Below are positions 1 through 12,022 of a stretch of 64,000 nt of DNA, piece after piece. Origin of the DNA: Hymenopus coronatus (taxonomy: Eukaryota; Arthropoda; Insecta; Mantodea; Hymenopodidae); assembly GCA_030762935.1 (NCBI GenBank), contig CM060890.1, positions 68,946,765 to 69,010,764 of the forward strand, written 5' to 3'. Position 1 is the first letter of the stretch. Each line of letters opens with the position of its first letter. The notes below the pieces were generated by a model, which did no database searches, was not told where the DNA came from, and saw only the letters and a list, made by a program, of their open reading frames with translations. The position numbers and the translations under genes are program-made.

Positions 1-59
1 TTTTAATATTGTTTCAAATGATGTAGCTCCAAATAACTTAGCCCAGTACAGGAATCTGG

Positions 60-900
60 TTCTCCCGCTTAGTAGTGTTTTGTTCACCATTGTGTCGTGA
101 TCCTGTTGCACTGGAAAAAGCGTGCCGTACGTAGCGAACGAATAAAGGAAGATGCCACCTCTGTTCTCTTGGCTTCAAGTATTTGCTATCTGAGGTCCTG
201 GATAAAGTATACCATAGTGAGCCACTGGAAAAAGAGACGACACCACGACTGCTCTACTTATAAAGTTTTTGCCATCTCTGTTGCACCAGAAAAGGTGCTG
301 TCTATTTGTAGTGTTTGGCTATCTCTGTTGAACCATACTGAGCGAGTGGGTCAAACGGATGGATTGGTTATTGCCCTGCCACTGGGCAATAACCAATAGC
401 AAACAAAAGGCTACCCTGTACTAGGGATGAGAGGTAGCGCAGTAAAACGTCTGTTTTCTGGAGACACTGCTTGGAATTCGAGATTCGCGCCTCAGTTAAG
501 ATACCAGTGGAAGACTTGGTAGCTAAGAGGGTTAGTCTCCAGCCAGACCCCTCCTAACCACAAACTTTAGAGTTTGGCAGAGGGTTATCGTGCTCTGAAA
601 AATATTGAAAATAGAAGGCGCCCCTCCCCATGTTGCCTTTCTATTTCAAGCTTCTGGCCATCACTGTTGCACTGGAAAAGGTATACTATACTGAGCGAGT
701 GGCAAATGGAGGGCACCGCTGCTATCTTATTTTATTTGTTATGTCTGTTTACCTCTGCTACACTGTGGAGAAAGCGTCACACTGAGCAAGTGGAAAATGG
801 GAGGCACAACCGCTCTCTCGTTTTATGCAAACTGATACTCAACAAGCTGACAAGGCGTATACGCAACCGTACCAATGTTGACTACTCCAGCGTTAACTTG
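60..900. repeat. Degenerate tandem/dispersed repeat block
   Basis: A GC-richer block built from diverged units. Variants of a phrase like CTGTTGCACTGGAAAA recur near 101, 270, 665 and 755, several followed by GAGCGAGTGG or GAGCAAGTGG and a GGAGGC/GGAGGG step. The middle portion (about 375-600) is a separate segment that recurs at 11283-11525. Open frames here (97-399 and 574-912) translate the repeat and resemble no protein I know. Nature unknown; it could be a decayed satellite or an internal piece of a larger transposon. Confidence 0.55.
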
Positions 901-1085
901 AAGAGCGCTTGAGTTGAGAGTTTCGTTATTGAATCGCGATTCACCAAGGTGTTCAACATGTTGTTTGAATATTTTGCTGATCGCAACTTCTGCCGAGATT
1001 GTAACAAGCAGGCGGCTACCGAAACCAGCGCAGTCTTCACCTGTACATCTTGTCTTGCATTATGGATGATTTCTGACCAGGTCAG

Positions 1086-1440
1086 CGTTGCGTTCAGTAA
1101 GTATATTTTGTTTTAGTATTGGCTTAGAAAAATATTTTCTTTCTCCCTTACCTCCTACAATCACAATCACTCACCAATTCTCTTTCGAATCTTCTACAAA
1201 TCATTTATGACTCCTCTCGCTATTGCCACACTTTCATTTTATTTTGAATAATACATTTTACGGATTATTATATGTTAACTTTTACTAATTTATAAAAAAA
1301 TATACTCGATTCTTAGGCGTACTGCTCTTTAATTCAACAGTTGCTTGAAGAAGTAACATATCAGTAAATATCTCAATTGCTTTGGAAACAGTAAAGAGAA
1401 AATTTAAAACAAATTCTACGCTCTCCGGTAAAAATCAATG
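1086..1440. other. AT-rich stretch, no feature seen
   Basis: No recognisable frame, terminal repeat or RNA motif. Simple AT-rich sequence between the repeat block and the decayed LINE. Confidence 0.4.
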
Positions 1441-1904
1441 GTAAATGATTTGAGGCCCAAAGGAAAGAGAGAAAACAGAATACCTAAGAAACAAAGAACC
1501 ATTTTAGGAATTTCAGTGGTACTCTAAAAGTCTATAAGACAAGAGCGCATACAAAATAATTTGAATTAAACAAGCTTTAAAATTAGGGAGGTAATGAATT
1601 ATATTGTGAAACAGTCACGGAAATAGTGGAGAAATATTTACTAAGGCACTCTCAGGAAAGTTTGAACGTTTTAAGCCGCAGAAAATCAGAGATATCTGCC
1701 ATATTTAGAATTAATACGGTTAAACAGTAATCTGGTAACAATACTTTAAAAGAGAATCAGTAACAAGTGGTAGTAGGGTGATGAGAAGGAGGAAAAGGAA
1801 ACAAAAATAGAAAGGGATATTTTGATAACAGAAGCTGAGGTACTAGAAGCAATAAAGTGATTGAAGGGCAATAAAGTATCAGGAATCGATTAAATATACG
1901 TTGA
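1441..1904 (+). pseudogene. Decayed LINE reverse transcriptase, 5' part
   Basis: Conceptual translation near 1820-1917 across stops gives ITEAEVLEAIK, then LKGNKVSGID and VEILKLGG. This is the region just before the first RT motif of LINE elements (family pattern: lysine-rich stretch, then APGxDG, then a leucine-glycine end). Upstream sequence to about 1441 is probably part of the same element but too decayed to prove. The frame resumes after the RTE insertion at 5095, so the two parts form one older element split by a younger one. Several in-frame stops: dead. Confidence 0.7.
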
Positions 1905-1917
1905 GATTTTAAAACTT
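1905..1917. repeat. Target-site duplication, left (RTE element)
   Basis: GATTTTAAAACTT here is repeated exactly at 5082-5094. The two copies bracket the RTE element and join the old LINE frame when the insert is removed. Confidence 0.88.
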
Positions 1918-4900
1918 CCCGTGAGGGGTTCAGTGCCAATCCCCCATCGGGCGCCTCCCCAGGTGGCGGATCGGGGAATGCCTCCTAGATATAGGTGGTA
2001 CCGAGGAAATAAAATACTCGGGGTGGACCAAAACTGGCACAACGGGTGGATGTGACTCGAAAGTCGAGGTGAAGACAACACATCTAGGGTAAATGCCCGA
2101 AAAGCATCTGCGAGTTCAGGAGCAGAGAGGTGGCAGCCCCACCACTGAACTAGCTCTGCGCAGCGTTCGTACCGCGGCCAGAGTGAAATTTTACATACTG
2201 AACAGCCTCAAAATAATAGCCGGATTGATAATATCGGATTTCGACCACAGCAAAAGAAAAAGGACGCACGATTTGGAATTGCAGAACCATTAAAAATAGG
2301 AACATGGAATGTGAGAGGAATATCCACAAAAGAAGAAGAATTAGTAAAAGAAATAGAAACAATGAAGGTAAATATAACGGTACTTACTGAAACTAAAAAG
2401 AAATTAAAAGGTACAGAAAAGATAGGGAAATACACTTTAGTATATAGTGGGGTTTCATTAAAACAAAGAGCAGCAAAAGGAGTAGCAATATTAATTGATG
2501 AAAAATGGACAAAGAGAATTGAACACTATACTTTTATTAATGAACGAATTATACAAGTAACGTTTAAAATCCCCAGAGGACATCTAATTGTTGTGGGAGT
2601 GTATAGTCCTGAAGAGGGAAAAAAGGAAGAGGTTTTAGAATTCTATGAACAATTACAAGAAGAAGTAAATAAAAGCAAAACGCAATATATGATCATTGCT
2701 GGAGATTTAAATGCAAGAGTTGGGAAACAACCTATACCTAAAATTGTAGGAAAATTTGGAGAAGACCACATTAATGAAAATGGTAAACAATTACGACAGT
2801 TTGCAACTTTTAATGAAATTAAGATAACAAATACATTTTTTAGAACAAAAGATGTTCATAAATATACATGGAATGCACGTGGTCAAAGATCATTAATTGA
2901 TTATATTATGGTAAATAAAAAATTAATATCACAGATTATACATACTAGAGTTTACAGGGGCTGTGATATATCCTCCGACCACTATTTAGTGATATCTAAA
3001 ATAGAATTATGGACAAGATGGAAAAAATCAAAAATAAGGGCAAACGAGGAACAAAATAAAACGGTTTTCAAAATAAACCTACTTCACGAACCTAGTATCA
3101 GGAGGCTTTATCAAGAAAGATTAAACATTTGCCTAGAAGATACAAAAGTAGAAGAACATATTGATAAAGAATGGTCCAATATAATTAAAGCAATCAAAGG
3201 AGCAGCAGAAGAAGCAATTGGAAGAAGAAATAAATATAGAAGAAAAATTGGCTTAAGAATATGGAATGAAGAAATTAAACAAGCTATTGACAACAAAAAA
3301 GCAGCGTATAAAAGGTTTCTACAAAATAAAACTGAAGAGTCAAGACAAAATTATAAAGAAAAAAGAAACATCGCAAAAGCAATTACAAGAAGAGGACATC
3401 AGAATTCATGGGAGAATTTTATTAGCCAGATAGAAAACGACATACATGGCAGACAACAATTTGCCTATAAAGTGATTAAGACGTTAACAAAACAAGAGAA
3501 AGACAAAGTGAGAATAAACAATATATCTGAAGAAGAATGGTTGAAATATTATAAGGAACTATGGTATAAATTAGAGGAAAATGGAAAGTCAATAGAGGAT
3601 CAAGTAATAGTTAAAACATCTATAGATTTAATCACCGAAGAAGAATTACAATTAACTTTACAAAACATGCAAAATAGAAAGGCTCCAGGACCAGATGGAA
3701 TAAATGCAGAATTAATAAAGTATGGAGGAGATAAATTAAATGTAAGACTGCTTAATTTTATCAACAAATGTTGGAAAACGAATAGAATTCCTAAATGCTG
3801 GTACGATGCACACGTTATCAATATATTTAAAAAGGGCAAAAGAAATGTATGTAGTAATTACAGAGGTATAAGTCTCCTGAACACAGGCTATAAGCTGTAT
3901 ACAAAAATCATAAACAAACGTCTAAGTATAATTACAGAACCGTTATTATTAGAAAACCAAATGGGATTTAGAAAAGGACGATCCTGCACCGATAATATAT
4001 TTTCTATTAACCAAATTATTGAAAAGAGAAGAGAATATAATTTAGAAACACATATAGCTTTTGTAGATTTAGAAAAAGCTTTTGATAAGGTAAGCAGAAC
4101 TAGACTCTGGCATGTATTAGATAAAAAAGGATACCCAAAACAATTGATAGATGTACTCAGGAATATATACCAAGAAACAAAAATAAAAATAGTTTTAGGA
4201 AATGGACGATTATCACAAGATATGATAATTAATAATGGTTTAAGACAAGGATGTAGTTTATCTCCGCTTTTATTTAATATCTATATGGATGATATTCTCA
4301 GAAAATTAAAAGATGAAATACCATTAGGAATAAAAATAAATAAAGATAATGCCTTAAATATGCTACTCTTTGCAGATGACATGATGTTAATACAAGACCG
4401 AGAAGATAAGCTGCAAATAAGTATGTACAAGCTACAAAAATTGATCCAGGATTATGGTTTAAGTATATCAATAGAAAAATCAAAGATAATGGCATTTATA
4501 GGAAAACATATAAAAAGATCAAAGATAGTGTTAAGCAATAAAGTGTTAGAACAGGTGATAAAATTTAACTACTTGGGTTGTAATGTAACCTTTAAGACAA
4601 ACAATGAAGAAATAAATAATAAAGTGAGTAAGTTCCAATATATTTGTGGAGTAATAGCTCGTACCTTGAAAAGGAAAACCCGAAAAGATACAAACCTAAA
4701 GTTCTATAAGACAATGGCTGTTCCAGTTTTACTGTATGGTTCGGAGACATGGACTCTTAAAAAGAAAGATTGGAGCCAAATACAAGCGGCAGAAATGAAA
4801 TATCTCCGAGCAGTAAAAGGTTGCACCAGACAAGATCATATTAGAAATGAAGACATAAGGAAAGAATTAGACATTTTTTGCTTAAAAGAAAGGATACAAA

Positions 4901-5081
4901 TAAATAGAGAAAAATGGGAAAGCCATTTACAAAGAATGGATAACTCTCGCATTCCATTTCAGTCATACAAATATAAACCTCTAGGCTACAGAACGATAGG
5001 AAGACCAGTTAAAAGATGGGAAGAAATATGAGGCCGGAACAGGAGAATCCTCCTAATCCATGAAGAGTTGATGATGATGAT
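1918..5081 (+). mobile_element. Near full-length RTE-type LINE
   Basis: A 3.16-kb non-LTR retrotransposon. It starts at CCCGTGAGGGG with a GC-rich leader of about 0.4 kb, carries one long ORF (endonuclease plus reverse transcriptase) and ends in a short ATG/TGA trinucleotide run (5068-5081) instead of poly(A), as RTE-clade elements do. Exact 13-bp target duplications flank it. It sits in the sense direction inside an older LINE. The intact ORF and undamaged flanks indicate a fairly recent insertion. Confidence 0.9.
2311..5034 (+). CDS. LINE endonuclease-reverse transcriptase (RTE clade)
   Basis: Single ORF of about 906 codons with no internal stop. The N-terminal part is an APE-type endonuclease: TWNVRG just upstream of the first listed codon, LTETK near residue 25, GDLNARVG near 130 and SDHYLV near 220. 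The reverse transcriptase follows: KAPGPDG near 457, FVDLEKAFD near 583, GLRQGCSLSP near 642 and the catalytic FADD near 686. The C-terminus has LLYGSETWTL and GRPVKRWEE, typical of RTE elements that nick target DNA and prime on it. Position 2311 is GTG, not a true start: the frame is open back to 2149, and an ATG at 2093 lies in another frame, so the real start is unclear and may involve a small frameshift. Just before the stop, the next frame reads EAGTGESS, a common RTE ending, which suggests a one-base indel near the end. Probably almost functional. Confidence 0.88.
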
Positions 5082-5094
5082 GATTTTAAAACTT
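5082..5094. repeat. Target-site duplication, right (RTE element)
   Basis: GATTTTAAAACTT, identical to 1905-1917, immediately after the trinucleotide tail of the RTE element. Confidence 0.88.
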
Positions 5095-6110
5095 GGAGGC
5101 AAATAGTTTGGGAAAAGATACTAAATTATTCTAATTAGTTACCAAGGAATTAATAATTCCTGAAGAAACGTGGCACAAGATTTTATTACGTATTACGAGA
5201 GATAATGGAAAGAAGCATAGAAGCCTTCCATATTTATGCTTTGTGTATCTTTCTAAAGCATTTGATCAGTTCCACTAAGTGTGTAATTTATATTTTAAGC
5301 GAAAATAAGGAACTGTTAAAATCAATTCAAAAATTGAATGTTAACGCAACAACAAACATATCAATAATAAAATAAACGATGAAAATGTGTCCTTGAAGTT
5401 ACCAGACAAGCAGACTACCTTAATTCACTAATTTTAATGCACTGAACAAGTTAAACATAAAGTATAAGTCATCTACTTGGGCATTTAATAGAAAATATAA
5501 TTTTAATATGTGATACTGAAACTAATCGTAGCTCTTTTGATTTTGTTGAAGGGGACTCTGAATTGATCTCAGCTTAAGATATGTATTTGGTATTAATTAT
5601 TTGCAATGATGTTATTTTGATAGCAGAATTGAAAATTATCACCAAAGGCTACTCCACCAATTTGTAATCAGCGGAGGAAAATGTAATATAGTGACAAATA
5701 ATAAATAATACGATATGTGTATATGAATATCCATTAGGAGTAAAATAGCAATTCATACCAAAATCACTGAACATGTGATGAACTAGAAATATTTGGGAGT
5801 AAACAAAAGTGGTTATCATAGTGATCGGGTTGTAATAAATGAAGTATGGCTTCCAGACTATCAGGTTGACTAAGAGATGCCATTTCGAAGAATAAATATA
5901 CTAAAGCTGAAAGTAAAATAATAATTTATAAAACACAACAGTTTTGACAGTACGCAGAAATCCGTGCAAAGACAAAAGCATCAGAACAGATTACAATTAC
6001 AGATGAAATAATCACCTCACGATCTATACTGAGAAAAACTAAATTAGATAAAGTAAGATGATAATGTCGTATTATCAATTCGTAAAAGGGAAAGAGTGTT
6101 ATGCTCATAT
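5095..6110 (+). pseudogene. Decayed LINE reverse transcriptase, 3' part
   Basis: Continuation of the older LINE begun at 1441. Across frameshifts and stops one reads LSKAFDQFH near 5250 (RT motif A region), a passage around KYLGVNKSG near 5790 (the post-RT strand that often reads FKYLGV) and KASEQITITDEIITSRSILRKTKLDKVR near 5975-6055, which matches the C-terminal Arg/Lys-rich part of insect LINE proteins. No intact catalytic FADD is visible. Heavily mutated and clearly older than the RTE insertion within it. Confidence 0.65.
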
Positions 6111-6830
6111 GACGAAATGATACCAGGCTGATTAAGGTAGCTCTAGATAGAAGGTTGTTCCAACTCGACTCACCTGAGTAAGGGCATATGGCGTTGCAAG
6201 TATATTCCAGTGAGTCGCGAGTTACTAGTTGCTGTTTAGAAAAACCTGCCCTACTTTTTTCATACCCTGTATGATGATATCTAAGTCACGGGCTTAATCA
6301 AAATTAATAATAGTAATAAATAATAATAATAACAATAATAATATAGTTGATACTGTATATGAAAAATAGCTTTTCTATTTCTTATAAAGTACATCTAATT
6401 AAATTTATTATCATTTTTATTTATCTTAAATACAAACATTTAGACTAGTATTACTACCACACATATTGAAGCTAATAATAGGAACAAAAGCTGCCGGAAG
6501 TCTGGCATATGCTAAATAACAATACGCTATGTGCTTACATTCCTGGAACTATAGTAGCCAATCCTTGATGAGAAGGAGGAAGAAAATATTACTCCATTTA
6601 ATATAGTGTATATTCAACTTATTTTTAGTATAATATACAGTGCATTTTGAACTTTGCTTTGACGTTATTTTGCTTTGATACTCTTCCCAAACCACGAGAC
6701 TCCTTTCTTAGCCACTTCATAGATCTGTAACTACTGCACTATTCGAACAACCGGAGGACTCAGTACTCATAAAGATTACCAGAGCCATCCAAAAAGTAAA
6801 TATATGTTTTTTTTAAAGGCACTGTGTATT
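6111..6830. other. AT-rich stretch, no gene seen
   Basis: Contains short TAA/ATAA runs near 6305-6345. No frame, terminal repeat or RNA fold that I can support. Confidence 0.4.
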
Positions 6831-7135
6831 GTTATACACCGCCAGTGTGCTAGAATTCCGTCCAGTAGATCTACTGATTATGCGCTTGTTGCCTTTAAGT
6901 ACACTTAAAAACCGTAAAGAAAGAAGTATTAGGATTTTGATCAGTTAAAGTATACTATTAGCCCCGACAAGAAATAAATATTTACAGCTGCAGTATAGTT
7001 AGGCATAAATCGTTTTTAAAGCGGAAAATGCTTTGGAATTTTCGTTAGCTTAGTAAACAATACGAAATGTTCGGGTTTAGCGACCTTGGGATTACAAGAT
7101 CAACTCTAATCAACTGAGCACTCAGACCAGTCGGA
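6831..7135 (-). repeat. SINE copy (family A), split by a ~150-bp insert
   Basis: Minus-strand copy of a tRNA-derived SINE. The body reads TGCTAGAATTCCGTCC and GTAGATCTACTGATTATG (6845-6890); the tRNA-like head on the complement, near 7075-7130, includes a CTCAGTTG-like A box. Compared with the copies at 9656 and 51435, about 150 bp (roughly 6918-7070) separates body from head, so this copy has received an insertion or been rearranged. Confidence 0.6.
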
Positions 7136-8274
7136 ATGGCCGTCTGGAAAGTTCTCGGCCTATCGACGAAGAGCCGAAACACTATTTTAGGTACATTTCA
7201 TGTTTCAACACAATCACCTTCAAAAGCAGCGATGCTTTGGCATATAGATGCCCTACAGCGTATCTATAAGCACTGCACAGGAGACAATTAATAGCCGCAA
7301 TGACTCTTTGTTCGATAAAAAGTGCTATTCTGTGAGGAAATGGTTGAGCTTGGAGAAGAGGCCAAGGCAAAGAGGGACCAAATTCGGGGTGCCCCAACAA
7401 TTCAAAAAGTAAGTCTTTCAGTTTTCAAATTACAAGAAAGACAACTTTTTTCTCTGAAAACCAGGTTTTTTTTTGTCAATTCTTATCTAAAGTGGATAAA
7501 CAATCAGACTTTTACTTTCAAGTGATTGTTTTATTCTGTTCAAGTTAATATATCAGAAACGTGTTTCTAGCAGCCCAAAGCACTAATGTCATGACTTTTG
7601 CTGCTAATGGAGCTGATTTTGCCTCCTTTGAGGAAAAAAAATGGATTCTAGCTACTGGTGTTTGGATTTATATGTATTATAATCTATCCAAGTTTCATCG
7701 ATTGAAACAAATCTACAAATAAAGTAACTTATGTTCCTATTCAGTTTCTCCAAAACTGCTGAGAGGTTTACACACGCGAATCTCTTTCTGGTGTGCAGTG
7801 AGCAAACGCAGTATTCATCTTGCCCAAAACTTTCTCAACCCGAAAATTGGTGCAAAATTAACCCCTGCGTTTATAGTTGTGCTTATAGCCTAAAAAATTT
7901 CACACGCCTTGACTTGCCGACCGTCTAACCCCATAAATGTATTTTTTAATTCATTTCCGTTGTTGTGGTACATTTTTAAGTATTTGCGTGTATCTTTTTC
8001 TGGCTGGTGTGTCCACGTTTGTACTCTGCGCCTACATTTTACCGCATGAAACGAAAGTGAAGCTCCAGCATATACTTTACCGTGCTGCGCATAAATTTCA
8101 TTCGTTGACAACTCTTTCATTCGAAGAATCTGATAATGCACGCTACTCAGTTTAAACCATATTAACAAATAAAAACACACATCCTACTTCAGGCAGCTGT
8201 ACCCTGACAGTATAAAAAGGCTTACAGTTTTAGAAACGTTTATAACATATACACTAAGTTCTACCAACTGTAAT
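7136..8274. other. No recognisable gene
   Basis: Open frames exist (for example a 72-codon minus-strand frame at 7182-7400 and a 96-codon minus-strand frame at 7890-8180), but none shows a domain, a codon pattern or a splice context. Treated as non-coding. Confidence 0.35.
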
Positions 8275-8410
8275 CTCTGGTTGGATCAATTGTTAGGCGA
8301 TGGCTTTCTGATCCCAATGGCGTGTTCAAACTCGACTTAGGGGTACTTAAAAGCCACAACCATGTCAGGTAAATGAACTCCTGCGGAAGTAAATTCCAGA
8401 ACAGCGGTGG
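8275..8410 (+). repeat. SINE copy (family A), diverged
   Basis: Plus-strand fragment with the family core ATGTCAGGTAAATGAACTCC followed by TGCGGAAGTAAATTCCAG, preceded by a degenerate tRNA B-box-like GTGTTCAAACTCG at about 8321. No clear A box. Confidence 0.55.
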
Positions 8411-9655
8411 AGGCTGATTATGATTCTGGCAGTTGACAGTGCCGTTAACAAGGAAATAAATATCTGCCATCTTAATAGTGAGGAAACCACCACCTTGCAA
8501 AACTGTCATTTCTGGTCGAGCCTGAGAACTTTTCAGACGCCCCTCTATTAAATTATCTACCTCATGTATTTTAAAACAATATTGGTTGCAGACGAAGCTT
8601 TTCTGTTCCCATTAATGACATCAAGGTGCTATGTGAACCACACACTAATTACAAAGCATCTGTGAAGAAAATATTGTTATCATTTTGTTTAATGCGGTTA
8701 GAACATCAAGCTTTGGCCATTTGTATGTTGTTACGCTCCCTTTAATGCTAGCCACTTCTTCACTGTCCATTAACTTAAGTGCACTCTGTCTGCGTTATCC
8801 GGGAAATGGTTATCATCTTAATTACGTAAATCTTAATATGCGTAATTATATTATATTCCTTTTTTGTCTGGATAGCTAAACAATACAGCACCACTCTATT
8901 GCGTAGCAATATACCAGTTATTTGTGTCTGAAGTTCTATAAGCATGGGGAATTATAAGAGTAATAAACTCTCAATTATCTCAGTATTCCGGCAGAAATGT
9001 AGACTACAAATGATAAAAAGCTAGTGGCTGATATAGTGCAAATTATACCATAGTTTCCAAATGCTTCTTTTTTTTTTTTCCTCTTTCATGAAAAATTACA
9101 TGAGAAATTATTCCTAATTCTGAAAGAATTAAAATGTAGACTTCGGGGTGTCCAAAAAATCAAAATAAGTGTTGATAGAGAATTGGATCTCCATTATAAT
9201 CTTTGAATACATTTATAAAAACTATTTTTTTTTATTTTTGCAATGAATATGTATTGTTTTTTTAAACTATATAAATAATTAAGATGTAAATAGGCTTTAA
9301 CCACTTGAATAATAAGTTAGCAGTTTTCATTTGATCAACATATCTTCTTAATTGGGATAATTTATTCAATTCTATCAATTTATATAATACTTTTATAGGT
9401 CTATTTCCTTATATTTTTACTAGAACTAGTCATAGAGTAATAACTCTTTCACTAGCCTTACCTATATGATTAAGTTTTATACTCTTTAGTTGAATTAATA
9501 ATACTAAACACATATTGGCAGTGGCCATGTTAATAAATAGAATGTCTACCCAGAGTTCACTAGGCATTTGAACCATCAGACACGATGGTTTCTGTGGCTA
9601 ACTGTTCATCTGTTTTTCACATGCTACTGAGGTTAACAATTAAAACTATTTTGTT
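8411..9655. other. AT-rich stretch, no gene seen
   Basis: Includes T-runs near 9067 and 9224. No frame or structured repeat that I can support. Confidence 0.4.
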
Positions 9656-9860
9656 TGCTAACGACGTTGTCAATCGCCAGGATTCATATTAATGCCACCA
9701 CTGTGTCGGAATTTTATCCCACAAGAGCTCTTTAACATGCCTGTAAATCTACTGACATGAGGCTGTCGCTTTTAGCACTGTTAATAGTAATCGGTCTGGC
9801 CTGCGACCTTGAGTACAGAAAGTCAGCGTCTAACCAACTGAGCCACCCAGACCAACATGG
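9656..9860 (-). repeat. SINE copy (family A), best copy
   Basis: On the minus strand this starts with a tRNA-like head, GGTCTGGGTGGCTCAGTTGG (9836-9855), which contains the A-box, then a degenerate B box, then the core CATGTCAGTAGATTTACAGG and TGGGATAAAATTCCGACAC. This core is the kind I know from tRNA-derived SINEs of several insects; I cannot name the family with certainty. Other copies are at 6831, 8275, 31590 (head only) and 51435. Confidence 0.72.
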
Positions 9861-11264
9861 TTCTGATGGTTGCACCGCGTGTTGCATATTTGTCCTTGTA
9901 TGCAATAAAAGGCTTTAAAGTAGTGTCAGTAGTAGTGGTAGTGGAAGTAATTGCTAAGGTTTCTAGAACTACTGCATCAGTTAAGTAATAGTACGCATAT
10001 AACACGTTTCATTTTATATTCATATCATTTTCTCAATCCACTAATCCTTTATTGTATGTAACTTTTACAGACTACCATCACTAAAGCTTATCTACAATTT
10101 AATTTATAAAAAATTTTGCATTATACCTTTACGTACGGATACAAAGTGAATTTCTATATAACTTGTAATAAACAGTTGAATGTTTACTGTTAAAGATAAA
10201 GTATTCGTGTGCCTAAGAACAGCTTACGAAAACTAGTTTTGGACGTATCTGTATATATTTCTGTTTCATTATCAACTACTGCATGTAGGAAGGAGAGGAA
10301 TGACCTTCCAAGCTTTCCACGCTGGTCACCAAAAACTTAGTAAATGTGCGCATTGCCGGTTGTGTGTAATTTATTCAGGGCAACCTAGATAGTAAAACAA
10401 AGTCTAATATCGGTAGAGCTTCTGCGTTCTGCGTTCCATCCAATCTGAAGGTTTGTTTCACAATCACGTGTGGTAGTGTTATCCTTAAAATAAGTTTCAT
10501 TTGAATACACCTTGCTCTTCAAATGTTCACAGAAGTAAACATTCGACTCTTATGCTGATTAAATTTGAAGCTCTGGATTTAGAAACCTTAGGTTTAGGTA
10601 CATAGCATTCAGCTTTACTTTATGCAAGCAGCATATTCAATATTTAGGAATTAAAGAAAGAAAAACATAAATACAAAAGGTCTGAATACTACGGCACGGC
10701 ACAGTCACCGCTATAATTCAATCCTAATGGACGAGTGACCAATTTAGGTCTGTACAAAAGTTTTTAACTGCAGGTGTGCTGACTGCTGATTTGTGCAATT
10801 CTTTATTTGAAAATAAATACTTTGAGAAATATGGTTGGCACTATATATAGTCTTCATCGCAAAATGATTGAAGAGCTCTAAGCCAGGCTTAGCAACAAAG
10901 TTGTTTATTATGCTCATGTTATGAAATATAGTATTGGTTTGTTTAAGTTATTTTGTGTTTCATTAATTATGCAAAACTTTCCCTTTGACCATTGAAGTAC
11001 AATCTTTTAAGGATTACGTTAATATCTACTTATTTCATAAAAACAAAGATGTGCTGCTACGATAATAAGGAATTCTCTATCCAATATAGACAAGAAAAGC
11101 TTCCGTAGACCACGCAAATGTGTAGTGCATTGTACCTGCCACTTTGAAGTGATAATATTCATTCACATTCTAGGCCCACTAAAATGCGCATTCCCTCTCG
11201 CCGGGCGTCTTCCTACTTGATCATGTCTCTAGTTATAGTTTTCTCCAAACATGATAGTCGTTAA
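9861..11264. other. No recognisable gene
   Basis: AT-rich sequence with no sustained frame and no terminal repeats found. Nothing supportable. Confidence 0.4.
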
Positions 11265-11282
11265 ACGGTACCGCTCTCCGCT

Positions 11283-11525
11283 ATCACTGGGCTATAACCA
11301 TTAGCAAACAAAAGACAAACCTGAACTACGGGCAAGATGTAAGGTAGTAAAATCTGTTTCCTGTTTGTAAGTCGAGAATCGCGGCTCATTTAAGGGACCA
11401 ATATGTGGAAGACTTGGCGACTGCGAGAGTTGGTGTCCCTACCGTAAACTCCTTAACCACAAACTTTAAAGTCAAACCGACTTTGGAAGAAGAGTGGAGC
11501 AGGGTCATCATGTTCTGAAAAATAC
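11283..11525 (+). repeat. Dispersed repeat, second copy of 375-600
   Basis: Shares, in the same order and orientation, GGGC(T/A)ATAACCA, TAGCAAACAAAAG, GTGGAAGACTTGG, AACCACAAACTTTA and TGCTCTGAAAAATA-like segments with 375-600. Similarity is interrupted by small indels. No coding potential. A dispersed element of unknown class. Confidence 0.7.
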
Positions 11526-11530
11526 TGCAC

Positions 11531-12022
11531 TGTGTGAACACTCTGTCCAATTTCACACACGGTTGCGCGGTTGCGGAGCGCATTCTCAAGAATGTATTTC
11601 AGTAGAAACACTGGAAACCATCTCGCCCACTGCTCGCTATTGTATTACTTTGCCCAATTCCCATATTACACCTGTAGAGTCCACCTTTTCTTTTTGTAGT
11701 TCTATTTTATCAATCCATGATCCATGTATATTGCATATAAAATTTAAGGGAGTCATTTACGCGAAAATAAGTTTCCTAAAACTCGAACAAAAATAATCCA
11801 TTTATGTACCAAGGTGGAAAGCAAAGTGTAATAAATTCTCAACGCGTAGTGGCCATGTACAATGTTTCTGAGGAACAAAGTCGGAAAAGCACATGCCTAA
11901 AAGTGTAGGTTTCTAAAAATGGAATAGAGAAGTAAAATTCAGAAATATACATTCAAAAGTAAGGCTGGGAATAGGCCACATGATTATTACAGTAGTTCTA
12001 AGCATTGAGGCTGTTGAATCCA
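11531..12022. other. No recognisable gene
   Basis: A 100-codon frame starts within the preceding repeat and runs to 11796 but has no recognisable domain. Remainder AT-rich. Confidence 0.35.

Noticed and set aside
9800..9860. Possible minus-strand tRNA gene
   Set aside because: Good A box but degenerate B box, followed by a SINE core that recurs four times.
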